64,000 nucleotides of DNA from positions 1,674,001 through 1,738,000 of the forward strand of contig NZ_CP121446.1 of assembly GCF_030643905.1 (NCBI RefSeq), written 5' to 3'. Shown piece by piece: positions 45,969 to 57,670 of this stretch. This stretch comes from Flavobacterium sp. IMCC34852. Its GTDB lineage: Bacteria > Bacteroidota > Bacteroidia > Flavobacteriales > Flavobacteriaceae. Every line of letters starts with the position of its first letter. Within the stretch, counting starts at the first letter, position 1. The position numbers and the translations under genes were made by a program. Below the pieces are notes generated by a model, which did not search any database, was not told the DNA's origin, and worked only from the letters and a program-made list of their open reading frames with translations.

Positions 45969-46835
45969 TTATTCTGCCAATTTATCCAAAGCATACGCAA
46001 TCAAAGCATCCACGGCTTTGTACGGATCTTCGCTGAAAGTTCCCGTCGCACGGTTGGCGATGATGGCGTTGAGCGACAAGCAGTTGTGACCTAACAGTTT
46101 GCCTAAGCCGTAAATGGCGGCGGTTTCCATTTCGAGATTGGTCATTTTGATGCCTTCGAATTCGAAACTGTCCATTTTGCTATTCAACTCTGCATCTTGA
46201 ATTTCGAGACGCAATACGCGACCTTGCGGTCCATAGAATCCGCCGGCAGTTCCGGTGAAGCCTTTGAATATTTGGTCGCTTTCGATTCTTTTTTCTAAAG
46301 TTTCCGAACAGGTAATCACATAAGGACGGCCTTTTCTTAAATCCCAATTGGTTTGTGCTATAAACGCTTCTTCCATGTCTTTTTCAGAAATGTCATCAAT
46401 CAAATAGGAGCGAAGCATGTTGTCTAAGCCAAGGCCGTATTTGCTCATGACCATGCTGTCACAAGGAATATCCGCTTGTAATGAGCCCGAGGTTCCGATT
46501 CTCACAATATTCAGTGAAGTCAGGTTTTCTTTGGGCTTGCGGGTTTCTAAGTCGATATTGACCAAAGCGTCGAGTTCGTTCATGACAATGTCAATATTGT
46601 CCGGTCCGATTCCGGTGGACATGACGGTCATTTTTTTGCCTTTGAAGTAGCCGGTTTGGGTTTTGAATTCGCGCTTTTGAGTAGAGTATTCAATGCTGTC
46701 AAAGAACTGCGTGATTTTTTCCACTCGGTTTTGGTCGCCAACAAAGATGATATCGTGGGCAATATGTTCCGGCTTGAGGTTTAAGTGGTAAACGCTACCG
46801 TCCGGATTTAATATTAATTCTGAAGATTGTATCAT
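45969..46835 (-). CDS. Nucleoside phosphorylase (uridine/purine type)
   Basis: A 288-residue PNP/UDP-family enzyme that splits nucleosides with phosphate. Signatures are GIGPDNIDI, RIGTSGSLQ (phosphate site) and the ribose-binding NLEMETAAIYG. The longer N terminus (about 30 residues) and the 288-residue length are closer to uridine phosphorylase-like members found in Bacteroidota than to DeoD. Pyrimidine versus purine specificity is uncertain. It lies 39 bp downstream of the SUI1 gene. Confidence 0.85.
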   Translation of the reverse strand: MIQSSELILNPDGSVYHLNLKPEHIAHDIIFVGDQNRVEKITQFFDSIEYSTQKREFKTQTGYFKGKKMTVMSTGIGPDNIDIVMNELDALVNIDLETRKPKENLTSLNIVRIGTSGSLQADIPCDSMVMSKYGLGLDNMLRSYLIDDISEKDMEEAFIAQTNWDLRKGRPYVITCSETLEKRIESDQIFKGFTGTAGGFYGPQGRVLRLEIQDAELNSKMDSFEFEGIKMTNLEMETAAIYGLGKLLGHNCLSLNAIIANRATGTFSEDPYKAVDALIAYALDKLAE

Positions 46836-46874
46836 TACAGTTAATTCGGTTATTTGTTAATTTGGTTATTTGTA

Positions 46875-47207
46875 TTATCCGCCAACGCGTTTGGTTTTGA
46901 AGCCTTTGTCTTGCAGCATTTTCATGATTTTATCGCGGTAATCGCCTTGAATGATAATGGCGCCGTCTTTGAAAGTACCGCCAACGCTGAGTTTGGTTTT
47001 AATTTCTTTGGCCAAAATTTTGAAATCTTCGTCGCTGCCTTCATAACCTTCAATGATGGTCGTGGCTTTGCCTTTTCGTTTTTCGTATTTGCAAATCATA
47101 GGCTCTTTTTGGATAAAAAGCTCATGAGTTTCATCGGCAACGGCTTCCGGTTCGTTCGAAGGTTCGTGGTCGGGGAAGAGTTTTTTTAGTTGTTCTTGTA
47201 AGTCCAT
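46875..47207 (-). CDS. SUI1/eIF1-like translation factor (YciH family)
   Basis: A 110-residue protein. The C-terminal 75 residues are a SUI1 domain with KRKGKATTIIEG and the terminal GGTFKDGAIIIQGDYR segment; the N terminus is acidic and flexible. Bacterial YciH can influence start-codon fidelity. A start-codon role is notable here because several genes in the window use TTG, though no link is shown. Confidence 0.88.
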   Translation of the reverse strand: MDLQEQLKKLFPDHEPSNEPEAVADETHELFIQKEPMICKYEKRKGKATTIIEGYEGSDEDFKILAKEIKTKLSVGGTFKDGAIIIQGDYRDKIMKMLQDKGFKTKRVGG

Positions 47208-47256
47208 AATTTAAAATTAAAACAGAACGCTGATAAAGCGGATATTCTAGCGCTGA

Positions 47257-47709
47257 TTATAACGGATTTTTTCTGATTTTTCTGTTGTTCTCAAAAATTT
47301 TTCTTTTAAACTCAGGCTTTTTGCCAAAATTAAGCAATAAGCCTACTTCACAATCAGTACCTCTTAAGTAATTTATTAATTGTATTTCAAATTCTTCTAC
47401 TACAAATTCTGCCGCTTTTAGTTCCAATATTACTTTGTTTTCAACAATTAGATCGGCATAATATTCTCCAACTTTCAGACCTTTATAAAAGACATCAATT
47501 TGTTTTTGACTAACTACATCCAAACCTTTATTTTTAAGTTCAATGTACAAAGCATTGTGGTATACTTTCTCTAAAAATCCGTATCCTAATTCATTATAAA
47601 CTTCATAAAATGTTTTCAGTACTGAATCTGTAAGGTCTTTGTGTAATAGCTCCATAAAATCAGTTTCTATCCGCGCTTTGTGAAACAAATCAGTTTTATC
47701 TGCGTTCAA
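47257..47709 (-). CDS. GxxExxY family protein
   Basis: A 150-residue protein with the name-giving motif GFLEKVY at about 44-50 and a PD-(D/E)xK-like core: ADLIVENKVILELKA gives Asp, Glu and Lys in the correct order. This suggests a nuclease-like fold. No partner gene lies beside it, and the biological role is not established. Family members are often single and scattered in Bacteroidota, sometimes near repeats. The basic tail (KRKIFENNRKIRK) could bind nucleic acid. Confidence 0.8.
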   Translation of the reverse strand: MNADKTDLFHKARIETDFMELLHKDLTDSVLKTFYEVYNELGYGFLEKVYHNALYIELKNKGLDVVSQKQIDVFYKGLKVGEYYADLIVENKVILELKAAEFVVEEFEIQLINYLRGTDCEVGLLLNFGKKPEFKRKIFENNRKIRKNPL

Positions 47710-47733
47710 CAGGTTAAATGTCTAAAAACCAAA

Positions 47734-47764
47734 AAAGACATCAAGTGTATAACCCAATGTCTTT
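47734..47764 (-). terminator. Terminator after the 2OG oxygenase gene
   Basis: AAAGACAT and ATGTCTTT form an 8-bp stem with a U run on the minus strand. It lies 22 bp after the stop at 47787. Confidence 0.6.
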
Positions 47765-47786
47765 AATGAAATTATTGAATTAACCT

Positions 47787-48740
47787 TTATTTTTTCTTTA
47801 ATCCTAGTTCTACCAGTCTTTCGTCAAGGTATTCTCCGGCCGTGATGTCTTCAAAACCTTTCGGGTGATCGGCATCGATACATTTCTCTAGGCAATTTAG
47901 CGGCATATCGCTCACCGGGTGCATAAAGAACGGAATAGAAAAACGGGAAGTTCCCCATAATTCTCTTGGTGGATTTACTACTTGGTGAATAGTAGATTTT
48001 AGTTTGTTATTGGTGTGACGCGATAACATATCGCCCACATTAATCATCAACTCGTCGGGTTGTGCCATGGCATCAATCCAGTCGCCGTTATGATTTTGTA
48101 CTTGCAATCCTTTACCTTGTGCGCCCATTAAAAGCGTAATCAAGTTGATGTCACCATGTGCAGCAGCGCGAACGGCACCGTCTTTGGGTTCATCAGTGAT
48201 TGGCGGATAGTGGATAGGTCTTAAGATGCTGTTACCGTCTTTGATGTAATTGTCGAAGTAAAATTCGTCTAAACCAATGTACAAGGCTAAAGCTCTTAAT
48301 ACATAAACGCCTGTTTTTTCCAACATTCTGTAGGCTTCTTTTCCCACTTCATTAAAATGAGGCAATTCAGAAACTTCTACGTTATCGGGATACTCGCTGG
48401 CGTATTTTGACCCTTCGCTTACGTATTGTCCGAAATGCCAAAACTCTTTTAAGTCACCGGCTGAACGACCTTTGGCATGTTCTTTTCCGAAAGAAACATA
48501 ACCTCTTTGCCCGCCAATACCCGGAATTTCGTATTTGGCTTTGGTTTCCAATGGAAGATTAAAGAAGTTGCGCACTTCCGAATATAAATCTTCTACTAAT
48601 TTGTCATCTAAAAAATGACCTTTTAAGGCTACGAAGCCGATGTCTTCGTAAGCTCTTCCGATTTCATTTACAAATTTTTGTTTACGTGCCGGATCATCCG
48701 ACAGGAAATCACGTAAGTCAACACTTGGAATTTGTTGCAT
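47787..48740 (-). CDS. 2-oxoglutarate/Fe(II) oxygenase, isopenicillin N synthase-like
   Basis: A 317-residue non-haem iron oxygenase. The iron triad is His and Asp in AAHGDINLITLL and a later His in STIHQVVNP. The 2OG or substrate arginine is in RFSIPFF. The N-terminal VDLRDFLSDDPARKQK belongs to the plant-like DIOX_N domain. Substrate is unknown; no beta-lactam pathway genes are present, so the name is only a fold label. A -7 box and a hairpin leader lie upstream. Confidence 0.87.
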   Translation of the reverse strand: MQQIPSVDLRDFLSDDPARKQKFVNEIGRAYEDIGFVALKGHFLDDKLVEDLYSEVRNFFNLPLETKAKYEIPGIGGQRGYVSFGKEHAKGRSAGDLKEFWHFGQYVSEGSKYASEYPDNVEVSELPHFNEVGKEAYRMLEKTGVYVLRALALYIGLDEFYFDNYIKDGNSILRPIHYPPITDEPKDGAVRAAAHGDINLITLLMGAQGKGLQVQNHNGDWIDAMAQPDELMINVGDMLSRHTNNKLKSTIHQVVNPPRELWGTSRFSIPFFMHPVSDMPLNCLEKCIDADHPKGFEDITAGEYLDERLVELGLKKK

Positions 48741-48792
48741 ACTAAAAAATTTTTGTTAATAACTTAAGTTGGAAAAAATCCAACCATAACTA

Positions 48793-48827
48793 CAAATGTA
48801 ACTAATTTTTAATTAGAAAAAGTCAAA
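48793..48827 (-). promoter_or_regulatory. Promoter of the 2OG oxygenase
   Basis: On the minus strand TTTG (complement of 48824-48827) and TACATTTG (complement of 48793-48800) are separated by 23 bp. A small hairpin, GTTGGA/TCCAAC (48767-48784), lies in the leader. Confidence 0.45.
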
Positions 48828-48882
48828 GTTATTAACAATTGTTTTCAGATTACAAGCTCATTTATTGAAGCTTATGCTACTG

Positions 48883-48913
48883 TTGTTTATTTTGATTAAA
48901 TGAACTAAATTTG
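48883..48913 (+). promoter_or_regulatory. Promoter of the small T9SS gene
   Basis: TTG (48883-48885) and TAAATTTG (48906-48913) are separated by 20 bp, a near-consensus Bacteroidota promoter, 31 bp before the ATG. Confidence 0.5.
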
Positions 48914-48944
48914 ATATACTATTAACTCCCTAAAAACAAATCCC

Positions 48945-49676
48945 ATGAGAAAACTTTACCCTTTATTTTTATTTATAACTGTTGGGATGTATGCCCAAAC
49001 CGGCACTTTGTGTACCGATCCTATAGTAATAGCCACTTTGCCTTACAGTACCAGTGACAACACTGCCAATTATGCGGATAATTATGATCCGCCAACAGCA
49101 ACACCAATTGCTTGCGGAGCCGGAACAGCAGGGAACTATTACCTTGGTGGAAATGATGTCATTTATTCCTATACACCAACAGTCAGTGGTACTATTACTT
49201 TGCAGTTGCCTTCTGCTGTGGGTTGGAGCGGTCTTTTTGTGTTTACCAGTTGTGCCGGCATAGGTGCTGCACCTTATGCGTGCAGTTGTAGTTCTGCTGC
49301 CGGAAATCGTACTATCAGTGATATGGCAGTTACAGCAGGAGAAACATACTATATCGTAATCTCTTCATGGCCTTCACCTCAAACCATAGCATACACTTTG
49401 AATGTAACTCAAACAAGCCTTGGAAGCGATGAAATTATCCAACTCCAATCGGTGGCTTTATATCCAAATCCGGTGCGACAAAAGTTATTTTTGGAAACCG
49501 ATATGCCCATCAAAAACGTGAGCATTATTGCTGTCAACGGTCAAAGATTGACTGCCCAATTATTGGACAACCACAGTATCAATGTAGAAGGTTTAGCCGC
49601 AGGGTTTTATGTATTAGAGATGACTACTGAGGAAGGTTTCACTTTGCACAAGAATTTTATCAAAGTAGCGAATTAA
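48945..49676 (+). CDS. Secreted protein with type IX sorting domain
   Basis: A 243-residue exported protein. A signal peptide (ending near MYAQ) is followed by a beta-sandwich with several cysteines (TLCTD, IACGAG, YACSCSS) that may be disulfide-linked. A type A T9SS sorting domain begins at ALYPNPVRQK. The N-terminal domain resembles the one at the start of the FN3 protein at 37153, so it may be an adhesin-like or pre-peptidase type sandwich. Own promoter and terminator. Confidence 0.83.
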   Translation: MRKLYPLFLFITVGMYAQTGTLCTDPIVIATLPYSTSDNTANYADNYDPPTATPIACGAGTAGNYYLGGNDVIYSYTPTVSGTITLQLPSAVGWSGLFVFTSCAGIGAAPYACSCSSAAGNRTISDMAVTAGETYYIVISSWPSPQTIAYTLNVTQTSLGSDEIIQLQSVALYPNPVRQKLFLETDMPIKNVSIIAVNGQRLTAQLLDNHSINVEGLAAGFYVLEMTTEEGFTLHKNFIKVAN

Positions 49677-49696
49677 ACCATACTGTATTTGTAAAC

Positions 49697-49729
49697 AAAC
49701 CCCAAGTGATGATTCGCTTGGGGTTTTTC
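49697..49729 (+). terminator. Terminator after the T9SS gene
   Basis: AAACCCCAAG and CTTGGGGTTT form a 10-bp stem followed by a T run. Confidence 0.8.
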
Positions 49730-49789
49730 TTTTGGTAAAATTGTGGCTAACTTTCGCCTAAAAACTACAACGATTGAAATCTGTTTTTA

Positions 49790-49797
49790 TACTTTTG
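49790..49797 (+). promoter_or_regulatory. -7 promoter element of the E1 gene
   Basis: TACTTTTG followed by CA matches the flavobacterial -7 box, 19 bp before the ATG. No clear -33 box is seen. Confidence 0.45.
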
Positions 49798-49816
49798 CAA
49801 CACCAAAACAAACCCA

Positions 49817-51793
49817 ATGAATTTCGACAGAAAAGAGTTATCCAACATCCAGTTATTGGATTTATATAAAAGACTACTCAAACCCAGATTGATAGAAGAA
49901 AAAATGCTCATTCTATTGCGTCAGGGAAAAGTATCCAAATGGTTTTCAGGTATTGGTCAGGAAGCAATTTCCGTTGGAATTACGGCGGCTTTAGACAAAG
50001 ACGAATACATTTTACCAATGCATAGAAACTTAGGTGTATTTACCGGAAGAGACATTCCGTTGCACCGTTTGTTTTCGCAATGGCAAGGCAAGAAAACCGG
50101 ATTTACCAAAGGAAGAGACAGAAGTTTTCACTTTGGTACCCAAGAATTTAAAATTATCGGAATGATATCGCATCTCGGTCCCCAAATGGGTGTAGCTGAC
50201 GGGATTGCTTTGGCCAATAAACTCAAAAAGAACGGCAAAGTAACCGCAGTGTTTACCGGTGAAGGCGCCACATCGGAGGGCGATTTTCACGAAGCATTAA
50301 ACATAGCTGCGGTATGGGAATTGCCGGTGCTGTTTGTGATTGAAAATAACGGTTATGGTTTGTCAACCCCAACCAATGAACAATACCGTTGCGAAAATTT
50401 AGCGGATAAAGGCATTGGTTACGGGATGGAAAGTCATATCATTGATGGTAATAATATACTAGAGGTTTACACCAAAATAGCAGAATTAAAAGCTTCAATG
50501 CTAAACAATCCTCGACCGGTATTGTTGGAATTTAAAACCTTCAGAATGCGTGGTCACGAAGAGGCGAGCGGCACCAAATATGTACCGCAAGAGTTGATGG
50601 ATATGTGGGCGATTAAAGATCCGATTTCCAATTACCGCGATTATTTGATGACGGTTGGTGTACTTTCAGAAGAAATGGATGCCGAATTCAAAGCGAACAT
50701 CAAAACCGAAATTGACGAACATTGGGCCATTACAGTAGCCGAACCGGAATGCGAAGCTGATTTAGCCGAAGAGCTCAATGATATGTACGAGCCTTACGAG
50801 TTTGAAGCCATTAGTCATGGTGAGGCTGTTGAGAATATCCGTGTGGTGGATGCCATTTCTAATGCGTTACGCCAATCGATGGAACGTCATGAGAATTTGG
50901 TGATTATGGGACAAGACATAGCCGAATATGGTGGTGCTTTTAAAATCACCGATGGTTTTGTAGCGCTGTTTGGTAAAGAGCGTGTTCGCAATACGCCAAT
51001 TTGTGAAAGTGCTGTAGTATCTGCAGCCAATGGTTTGTCTATCAATGGGCATAAGGCTGTAGTGGAAATGCAATTTGCCGATTTCGTATCAACCGGATTT
51101 AATCCTATTGTCAATCTTTTAGCCAAACAACATTACCGTTGGAATGAAAAAGCCGATGTAGTGGTGCGAATGCCTTGTGGTGGCGGTACTCAAGCCGGAC
51201 CTTTTCACTCACAAACCAATGAAGCTTGGTTTACTAAAACACCCGGACTCAAAGTAGTTTATCCAGCGTTTCCTTATGATGCCAAAGGTTTGTTGAATAC
51301 CGCTATCAACGACCCGAATCCGGTCATGTTTTTTGAACACAAACAATTGTACCGTTCGGTTTACCAAGATGTGCCTACGGATTACTATACCATTCCTTTT
51401 GGAAAAGCGGCTTTGTTAAAAGAAGGTTCGCAAGTAACCATTATTTCTTTTGGCGCCGGAGTACATTGGGCATTGGATACTTTGAACAAGCATGCTGATA
51501 TCAGTGCTGATTTGATTGACTTGCGCAGCTTACAACCTTTGGATACCGAGACTATTTTTACGTCAGTTAAAAAGACCGGCAAAGTGATTATACTTCAAGA
51601 AGATACTTTGTTTGGTGGTGTTTCAAGCGATATTTCTGCCATGATAATGGAAGAATGTTTTGAGCATTTGGATGCTCCGGTCAGAAGAGTAGGTAGTTTG
51701 GAAACCGCTATTCCATTTGTAAAAGCATTGGAAGATCAATACCTGCCGAAAGACCGCTTTGAAGCAACCTTGTTAGAATTGTTAGCTTATTAA
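49817..51793 (+). CDS. 2-oxo acid dehydrogenase E1, fused alpha and beta subunits
   Basis: A 658-residue thiamine-diphosphate enzyme. The alpha part covers about 1-330, with the ThDP/magnesium motif [15 protein letters not shown] and IENNGYGLS. The beta part covers about 335-658 with [10 protein letters not shown] and the C-terminal transketolase domain. Sequence is closer to branched-chain 2-oxoacid dehydrogenase E1 than to pyruvate dehydrogenase. Fusion of the two subunits in one chain is common in Bacteroidota. E2 and E3 genes are not beside it. A strong terminator follows. Confidence 0.88.
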   Translation: MNFDRKELSNIQLLDLYKRLLKPRLIEEKMLILLRQGKVSKWFSGIGQEAISVGITAALDKDEYILPMHRNLGVFTGRDIPLHRLFSQWQGKKTGFTKGRDRSFHFGTQEFKIIGMISHLGPQMGVADGIALANKLKKNGKVTAVFTGEGATSEGDFHEALNIAAVWELPVLFVIENNGYGLSTPTNEQYRCENLADKGIGYGMESHIIDGNNILEVYTKIAELKASMLNNPRPVLLEFKTFRMRGHEEASGTKYVPQELMDMWAIKDPISNYRDYLMTVGVLSEEMDAEFKANIKTEIDEHWAITVAEPECEADLAEELNDMYEPYEFEAISHGEAVENIRVVDAISNALRQSMERHENLVIMGQDIAEYGGAFKITDGFVALFGKERVRNTPICESAVVSAANGLSINGHKAVVEMQFADFVSTGFNPIVNLLAKQHYRWNEKADVVVRMPCGGGTQAGPFHSQTNEAWFTKTPGLKVVYPAFPYDAKGLLNTAINDPNPVMFFEHKQLYRSVYQDVPTDYYTIPFGKAALLKEGSQVTIISFGAGVHWALDTLNKHADISADLIDLRSLQPLDTETIFTSVKKTGKVIILQEDTLFGGVSSDISAMIMEECFEHLDAPVRRVGSLETAIPFVKALEDQYLPKDRFEATLLELLAY

Positions 51794-51810
51794 AGCAACC
51801 ATTATATAAA

Positions 51811-51840
51811 ACAAAAGGCACGAGTTATCGTGCCTTTTGT
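51811..51840. terminator. Bidirectional terminator between E1 and the small membrane gene
   Basis: ACAAAAGGCACGA and TCGTGCCTTTTGT form a perfect 13-bp stem with a GTTA loop. It lies 17 bp after the E1 stop and 18 bp after the small minus-strand gene's stop. Confidence 0.85.
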
Positions 51841-51858
51841 TTTAATTTTAAATCGTTG

Positions 51859-51996
51859 TCATTTATTTTTCTTTGAACCTCTTTTGAAATAGTCTTTTAA
51901 CTCACGTTCTTTTTTTTGGTTTTTAACAATATAGTAAACGATAAAATTTACAGCAACAATCACTATTACACTAATTAGAAAAAAGTTGTCTTCCAT
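51859..51996 (-). CDS. 45-residue single-span membrane protein
   Basis: A short ORF starting MEDNFFLISVIVIVAVNF, with one hydrophobic helix to about residue 24, then a very basic tail (KNQKKERELKDYFKRGSKKN). Predicted orientation is N-out, C-in. It lies just upstream of a bidirectional terminator and is not a shadow of another gene. It has the same length and plan as the protein at 38645-38782 but no clear sequence identity. Function is unknown. Confidence 0.6.
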   Translation of the reverse strand: MEDNFFLISVIVIVAVNFIVYYIVKNQKKERELKDYFKRGSKKNK

Positions 51997-54532
<2,536 letters not shown>

Positions 54533-54551
54533 TTAATTTTAGTTTATTGAT

Positions 54552-54582
54552 AAAAAAGCAGCTCATTGAGCTGCTTTTTTTT
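54552..54582 (+). terminator. Terminator after katG
   Basis: GCAGCTCA and TGAGCTGC form an 8-bp stem extended by A and T runs. It also faces the convergent GNAT gene, so it may act in both directions. Confidence 0.75.
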
Positions 54583-54585
54583 ATA

Positions 54586-55095
54586 TTATAATTTCAATTT
54601 CATCATGATATCGGTTTGTTCATCGTTACCTAGTTTAAAAATATGTTTGTCAAACGCTACAAAACCGTTTTTTTGGTAAAAGCTGATGGCTCTCGGATTT
54701 TCTTCCCAAACACCTAACCATACGTATTCGGAATTTTTTGCTCGGGCTACTGCAATGGCCTGGTCATAAAGGAGTTGCCCAACGCTTTTTCCATGGTATT
54801 CTTTGAGTACATATATTCGTTCTATTTCCAGTGCTTTATTGTCTTTTAACTCGGTTTGCGATTCACCGAAGTTGAGTTTTAAGTAGCCGATAACTTGACC
54901 GTCATGAGTGGCAAAATAAAACTCGGAGTGCTCATCTTGGAGTTCAGCAGTTAGCTTTTTGGTTGAAAATCCGGTTTCCAAATAACTTTTCATATCCGCT
55001 TCGGAGTTGGCCTCCGAAAAGGTTTCCCAAAAGGTTTGCTTCCCAATTTGCTGCAAATCGGGTAGGTCATTTAGCGTTACTTTTTTGATTTTCAT
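54586..55095 (-). CDS. GNAT N-acetyltransferase
   Basis: A 169-residue GNAT protein. The acetyl-CoA site is EYHGKSVGQLLYDQA and the C-terminal helix motif is ENPRAISFYQKNGFVAF. The family resembles YitI/PhnO-like small-molecule acetyltransferases or polyamine acetyltransferases; the substrate is not fixed. No signal peptide. It is the last clearly core-like gene before the accessory block. Confidence 0.85.
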   Translation of the reverse strand: MKIKKVTLNDLPDLQQIGKQTFWETFSEANSEADMKSYLETGFSTKKLTAELQDEHSEFYFATHDGQVIGYLKLNFGESQTELKDNKALEIERIYVLKEYHGKSVGQLLYDQAIAVARAKNSEYVWLGVWEENPRAISFYQKNGFVAFDKHIFKLGNDEQTDIMMKLKL

Positions 55096-55228
55096 GGGTT
55101 ATGGTTTGATAATTTTAGCGTATCAAGGCTAGGCATTACTAACTTCAAGTTTCTTAAAATATACCTTATGCCGCTAGGATTTCTATAATATAAAGCCTCC
55201 GAGTTGGCTTATCATACTTTACAAGTTA

Positions 55229-56287
55229 TTATTCTTTGATAAAAATGTTTTTCTGATGTATGGCTATGATGTTTTTTTCGGTGGTATACCAAGTTACAAA
55301 GTTTTCGTAATCTTCTTTGTGGTTGTTTTTCCAATCCGCAAATTCATTTTGAGCCCCCATTTGAAAAATATAGTTATTGTAGGTCTCAAAATGACCATCA
55401 TCTAGCATTTTTTTATGGTATGCCAATAATACGTTCGGGTATTTTTTGTAATCACTTTTAAAATAATGTTGGAGAAAGGCTGTTCTGATTTTTGAAAGCG
55501 ATTCTAAATTGATGTCATTTTGCCCCAGCGTACTTAAGATAAAGTTCGAACCAAAAATAGCACAAAAAGGCATGCGAATTTCTTTTCTCTTTAAGTGTTT
55601 ATCGTCAATAATGACATCACAAAAGTCAATTTTTGTTTCGTTTCCATTAAATACTATCGAAGATTTGTAGGTGTCAAAAAGTAATTTGCTCATTTCTTTA
55701 GTTCGTTTGGTTGTGCGTTCCAAGTTCAGGAAGATTTCACCATAAATCAAACCCGATAGCTTGTCATTTGAATCTAAATAGAGAAGAGCCAATCTGTAAT
55801 AATTGGATGGGAACATGGGGTCGGCTTTAATCCCGGCTTCATAGTTTTCTATAGCTTCATTGTATTTTTTCTGGTGCAGAAATATGTTACCTTTTTCCAA
55901 GTGCAAGTTTGCCGCTTTTGGAAATTTCTTCATCCCATCTTCATATTCTTTGATAGCTAAATCAGGTTTGCCCAAATAGCTATAACAATTTCCGGAAAGT
56001 TGGTACACCTGACTGTTGCTGTTTTTATAGTTTTTGGTTTTATCGAGGATTGCAATGGCAGCAGCATAGTCTTTTTTTAATTGATAGGCATAGGCAATTT
56101 CATACGGATAGGTGTAATCCTGGTCGTCCATTTTTTCGCACTCTTGCAGTATGACAATACTTTCGTCTATTTTGCCTTCATCCATTAATTTGATGGCTTC
56201 TTTTGCCTTATTCCAAGCAATTTCATTTCGTTGAGAAAAGGTATGACAGCAGCATAAAAACGTAGTAATCAAAAGAATTTTTTTCAT
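55229..56287 (-). CDS. TPR-repeat secreted protein
   Basis: A 352-residue protein with a signal peptide (cysteines in TFLCCCHTF), then about six tetratricopeptide repeats (about residues 25-190) with the A-x-x-x-Y pattern, e.g. KYNEAIENYEAGIKADP. A C-terminal non-repeat domain (about 205-352) follows. No family was recognised for that domain. Protein binding in the periplasm is likely. No cassette-type element flanks it. Confidence 0.75.
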   Translation of the reverse strand: MKKILLITTFLCCCHTFSQRNEIAWNKAKEAIKLMDEGKIDESIVILQECEKMDDQDYTYPYEIAYAYQLKKDYAAAIAILDKTKNYKNSNSQVYQLSGNCYSYLGKPDLAIKEYEDGMKKFPKAANLHLEKGNIFLHQKKYNEAIENYEAGIKADPMFPSNYYRLALLYLDSNDKLSGLIYGEIFLNLERTTKRTKEMSKLLFDTYKSSIVFNGNETKIDFCDVIIDDKHLKRKEIRMPFCAIFGSNFILSTLGQNDINLESLSKIRTAFLQHYFKSDYKKYPNVLLAYHKKMLDDGHFETYNNYIFQMGAQNEFADWKNNHKEDYENFVTWYTTEKNIIAIHQKNIFIKE

Positions 56288-56403
56288 AGGACAAAAGTTT
56301 TAAAAAGCCGATAGTTTCAATTATAGCTTCAAATATGAGGTATTTTTTTATGATTTTAAATTTTGAATTCATCTATTTTACTGCGATACTGTCATGATTC
56401 ACT

Positions 56404-56895
56404 TTAAGGTAACACAAATGATTCCATGACTTTTTGAGCTTCCTTTATAATATTGTCATAATGGTTTTTTTCAGCCGTAAAAGTCAATACATAAGCTTTA
56501 GCCTCTTTCAAAAAATAAAATTGAAAACATTTGATGGCAAAGTTATTATATAGCACTTCAAAAGCAAGTTCTTGATAATCAATGCTGTTTTTTGTCTTTC
56601 GGAGCGAACTTAGTATTTTACCGTGTGCTTCAATTTGCTTGACCGAGAGGTCAGTATAACCGTCAAGGTCTAAGTTCAGACCGCTGAGGTCCTGAATTAA
56701 TAAATTAATATTGTTCCCAAAATTTTCGACTACAGGGGAATAGAACAAATAAAATTCGGTTGAATTTCTACCGGTTTCGTCTAATTTCCATTCGTCGGAA
56801 TAACTAATTTGATAGGTTTGTCCTTTAAAAATTTTTAAGTCGGGACTTTGACTGTATAACGTGTAACTTAAGAGAAGCAATACAAGGGTTTTCAT
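56404..56895 (-). CDS. Hypothetical secreted protein
   Basis: A 163-residue protein with a signal peptide (cleavage near LYSQS) and a domain rich in beta strands, with an early YQISYSDEWKLDE segment reminiscent of the PsbP/DcrB-like fold. The frame is open to 57105, but the extra 70 codons cross the intergenic element R1 and the in-frame ATG at 56895 starts the signal peptide. It is the first gene after element R1 on the gene strand; no element follows its stop. Confidence 0.65.
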   Translation of the reverse strand: MKTLVLLLLSYTLYSQSPDLKIFKGQTYQISYSDEWKLDETGRNSTEFYLFYSPVVENFGNNINLLIQDLSGLNLDLDGYTDLSVKQIEAHGKILSSLRKTKNSIDYQELAFEVLYNNFAIKCFQFYFLKEAKAYVLTFTAEKNHYDNIIKEAQKVMESFVLP

Positions 56896-56949
56896 AGGGA
56901 AGGGTTGTATGTTTTTGTTAAGTGCAGTCTCTTCAAGTAGTTGTGAACC

Positions 56950-57043
56950 TAACGAATTGCGTACTTTCAGCTGAGATAATAGTTTTATGCGAAGAAAGAA
57001 CTTTAATTCAAAAAAAACCAGCATTAGCGCGAAACAGCTGTTG
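56950..57043. repeat. Cassette-type intergenic element R1 (family B)
   Basis: Read on the plus strand it starts TAACGAATTGCGTACTTTCAG and continues through GATAATAG, AATTCAAAAAAAACCAGC to AACAGCTGTTG. It shares the TACTTTCAGCT-AGATAA and AATTCAA-AAAAACC-GC blocks with R3 and R4. On the gene strand it ends ATTCGTTA. The stop codon of the gene at 57057 lies about 15 bp outside. Confidence 0.7.
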
Positions 57044-57056
57044 TTGGTTCTGTGCT

Positions 57057-57665
57057 TTATAATATTAAACGCAGAAGAATAAAAAGAATTATCATCACTA
57101 TCCAAATGAGTACTTCAGGATCAAATTTATCAAATATTTTTGGTTTGTTAGAAAACGATGCTACAAGTCCGGTCATAATAGTAAGTGTAAAAGCCATTAT
57201 AAATCCCATTGTTCCGTCATTATTGTCAGCTTTATTTCTACATTCAAGGTTAAGATATTGTTTATTCTTTTTCACAAGTCCGTGAATTTCACATGAAGAG
57301 TCTTCTTTAATATTGCTTAATTTTTTTTTTGAAATAGTAATTGCAACTGTGTCAGCAATTTTTATATTATCAATAATTTCGTCGTCGTCAACACACTTAT
57401 AATCAAAATTCTCGATTTTAAAATTCGCTTTAGTATTTAAACATTTAAATTCAATCCACTTTCTCCCGTTTTTTCCTTTAGTCTCCATGAATTTCGGACT
57501 CTCGGAAATTACCAACTCTTCAATTGTGATTAACTCTGAATTCTTAAAAATATAACTTCCAGTTATTACGCCTAGAAAGAAATACAATCCAATAACTGAA
57601 CAAATTATTGCTACAAGTAAATAGTTTTTTCGTTTGTCTTCCCAATCGTATATTTTTTCTTCCAT
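57057..57665 (-). CDS. Hypothetical membrane protein
   Basis: A 202-residue protein with a membrane span at about 15-40, a soluble middle domain containing cysteines (ECRNK, SSCEIH), and two C-terminal spans (about 150-170 and 180-202). The middle domain may be a small beta structure facing outside. It starts 5 bp after the HEAT-like gene stop, so the two are coupled and share one cassette. Confidence 0.7.
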   Translation of the reverse strand: MEEKIYDWEDKRKNYLLVAIICSVIGLYFFLGVITGSYIFKNSELITIEELVISESPKFMETKGKNGRKWIEFKCLNTKANFKIENFDYKCVDDDEIIDNIKIADTVAITISKKKLSNIKEDSSCEIHGLVKKNKQYLNLECRNKADNNDGTMGFIMAFTLTIMTGLVASFSNKPKIFDKFDPEVLIWIVMIILFILLRLIL

Positions 57666-57670
57666 ATTTT

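Noticed and set aside
46854..47189. Plus-strand ORF opposite the SUI1 gene
   Set aside because: Phe/Val-rich translation opposite a clear SUI1 domain; a shadow ORF.
47787..48740. Isopenicillin N synthase for beta-lactam biosynthesis
   Set aside because: Only the fold family matches. No ACV synthetase or other pathway genes are present.
50030..50290. Minus-strand ORF in the E1 gene
   Set aside because: Opposite the conserved thiamine-diphosphate site; no support of its own.
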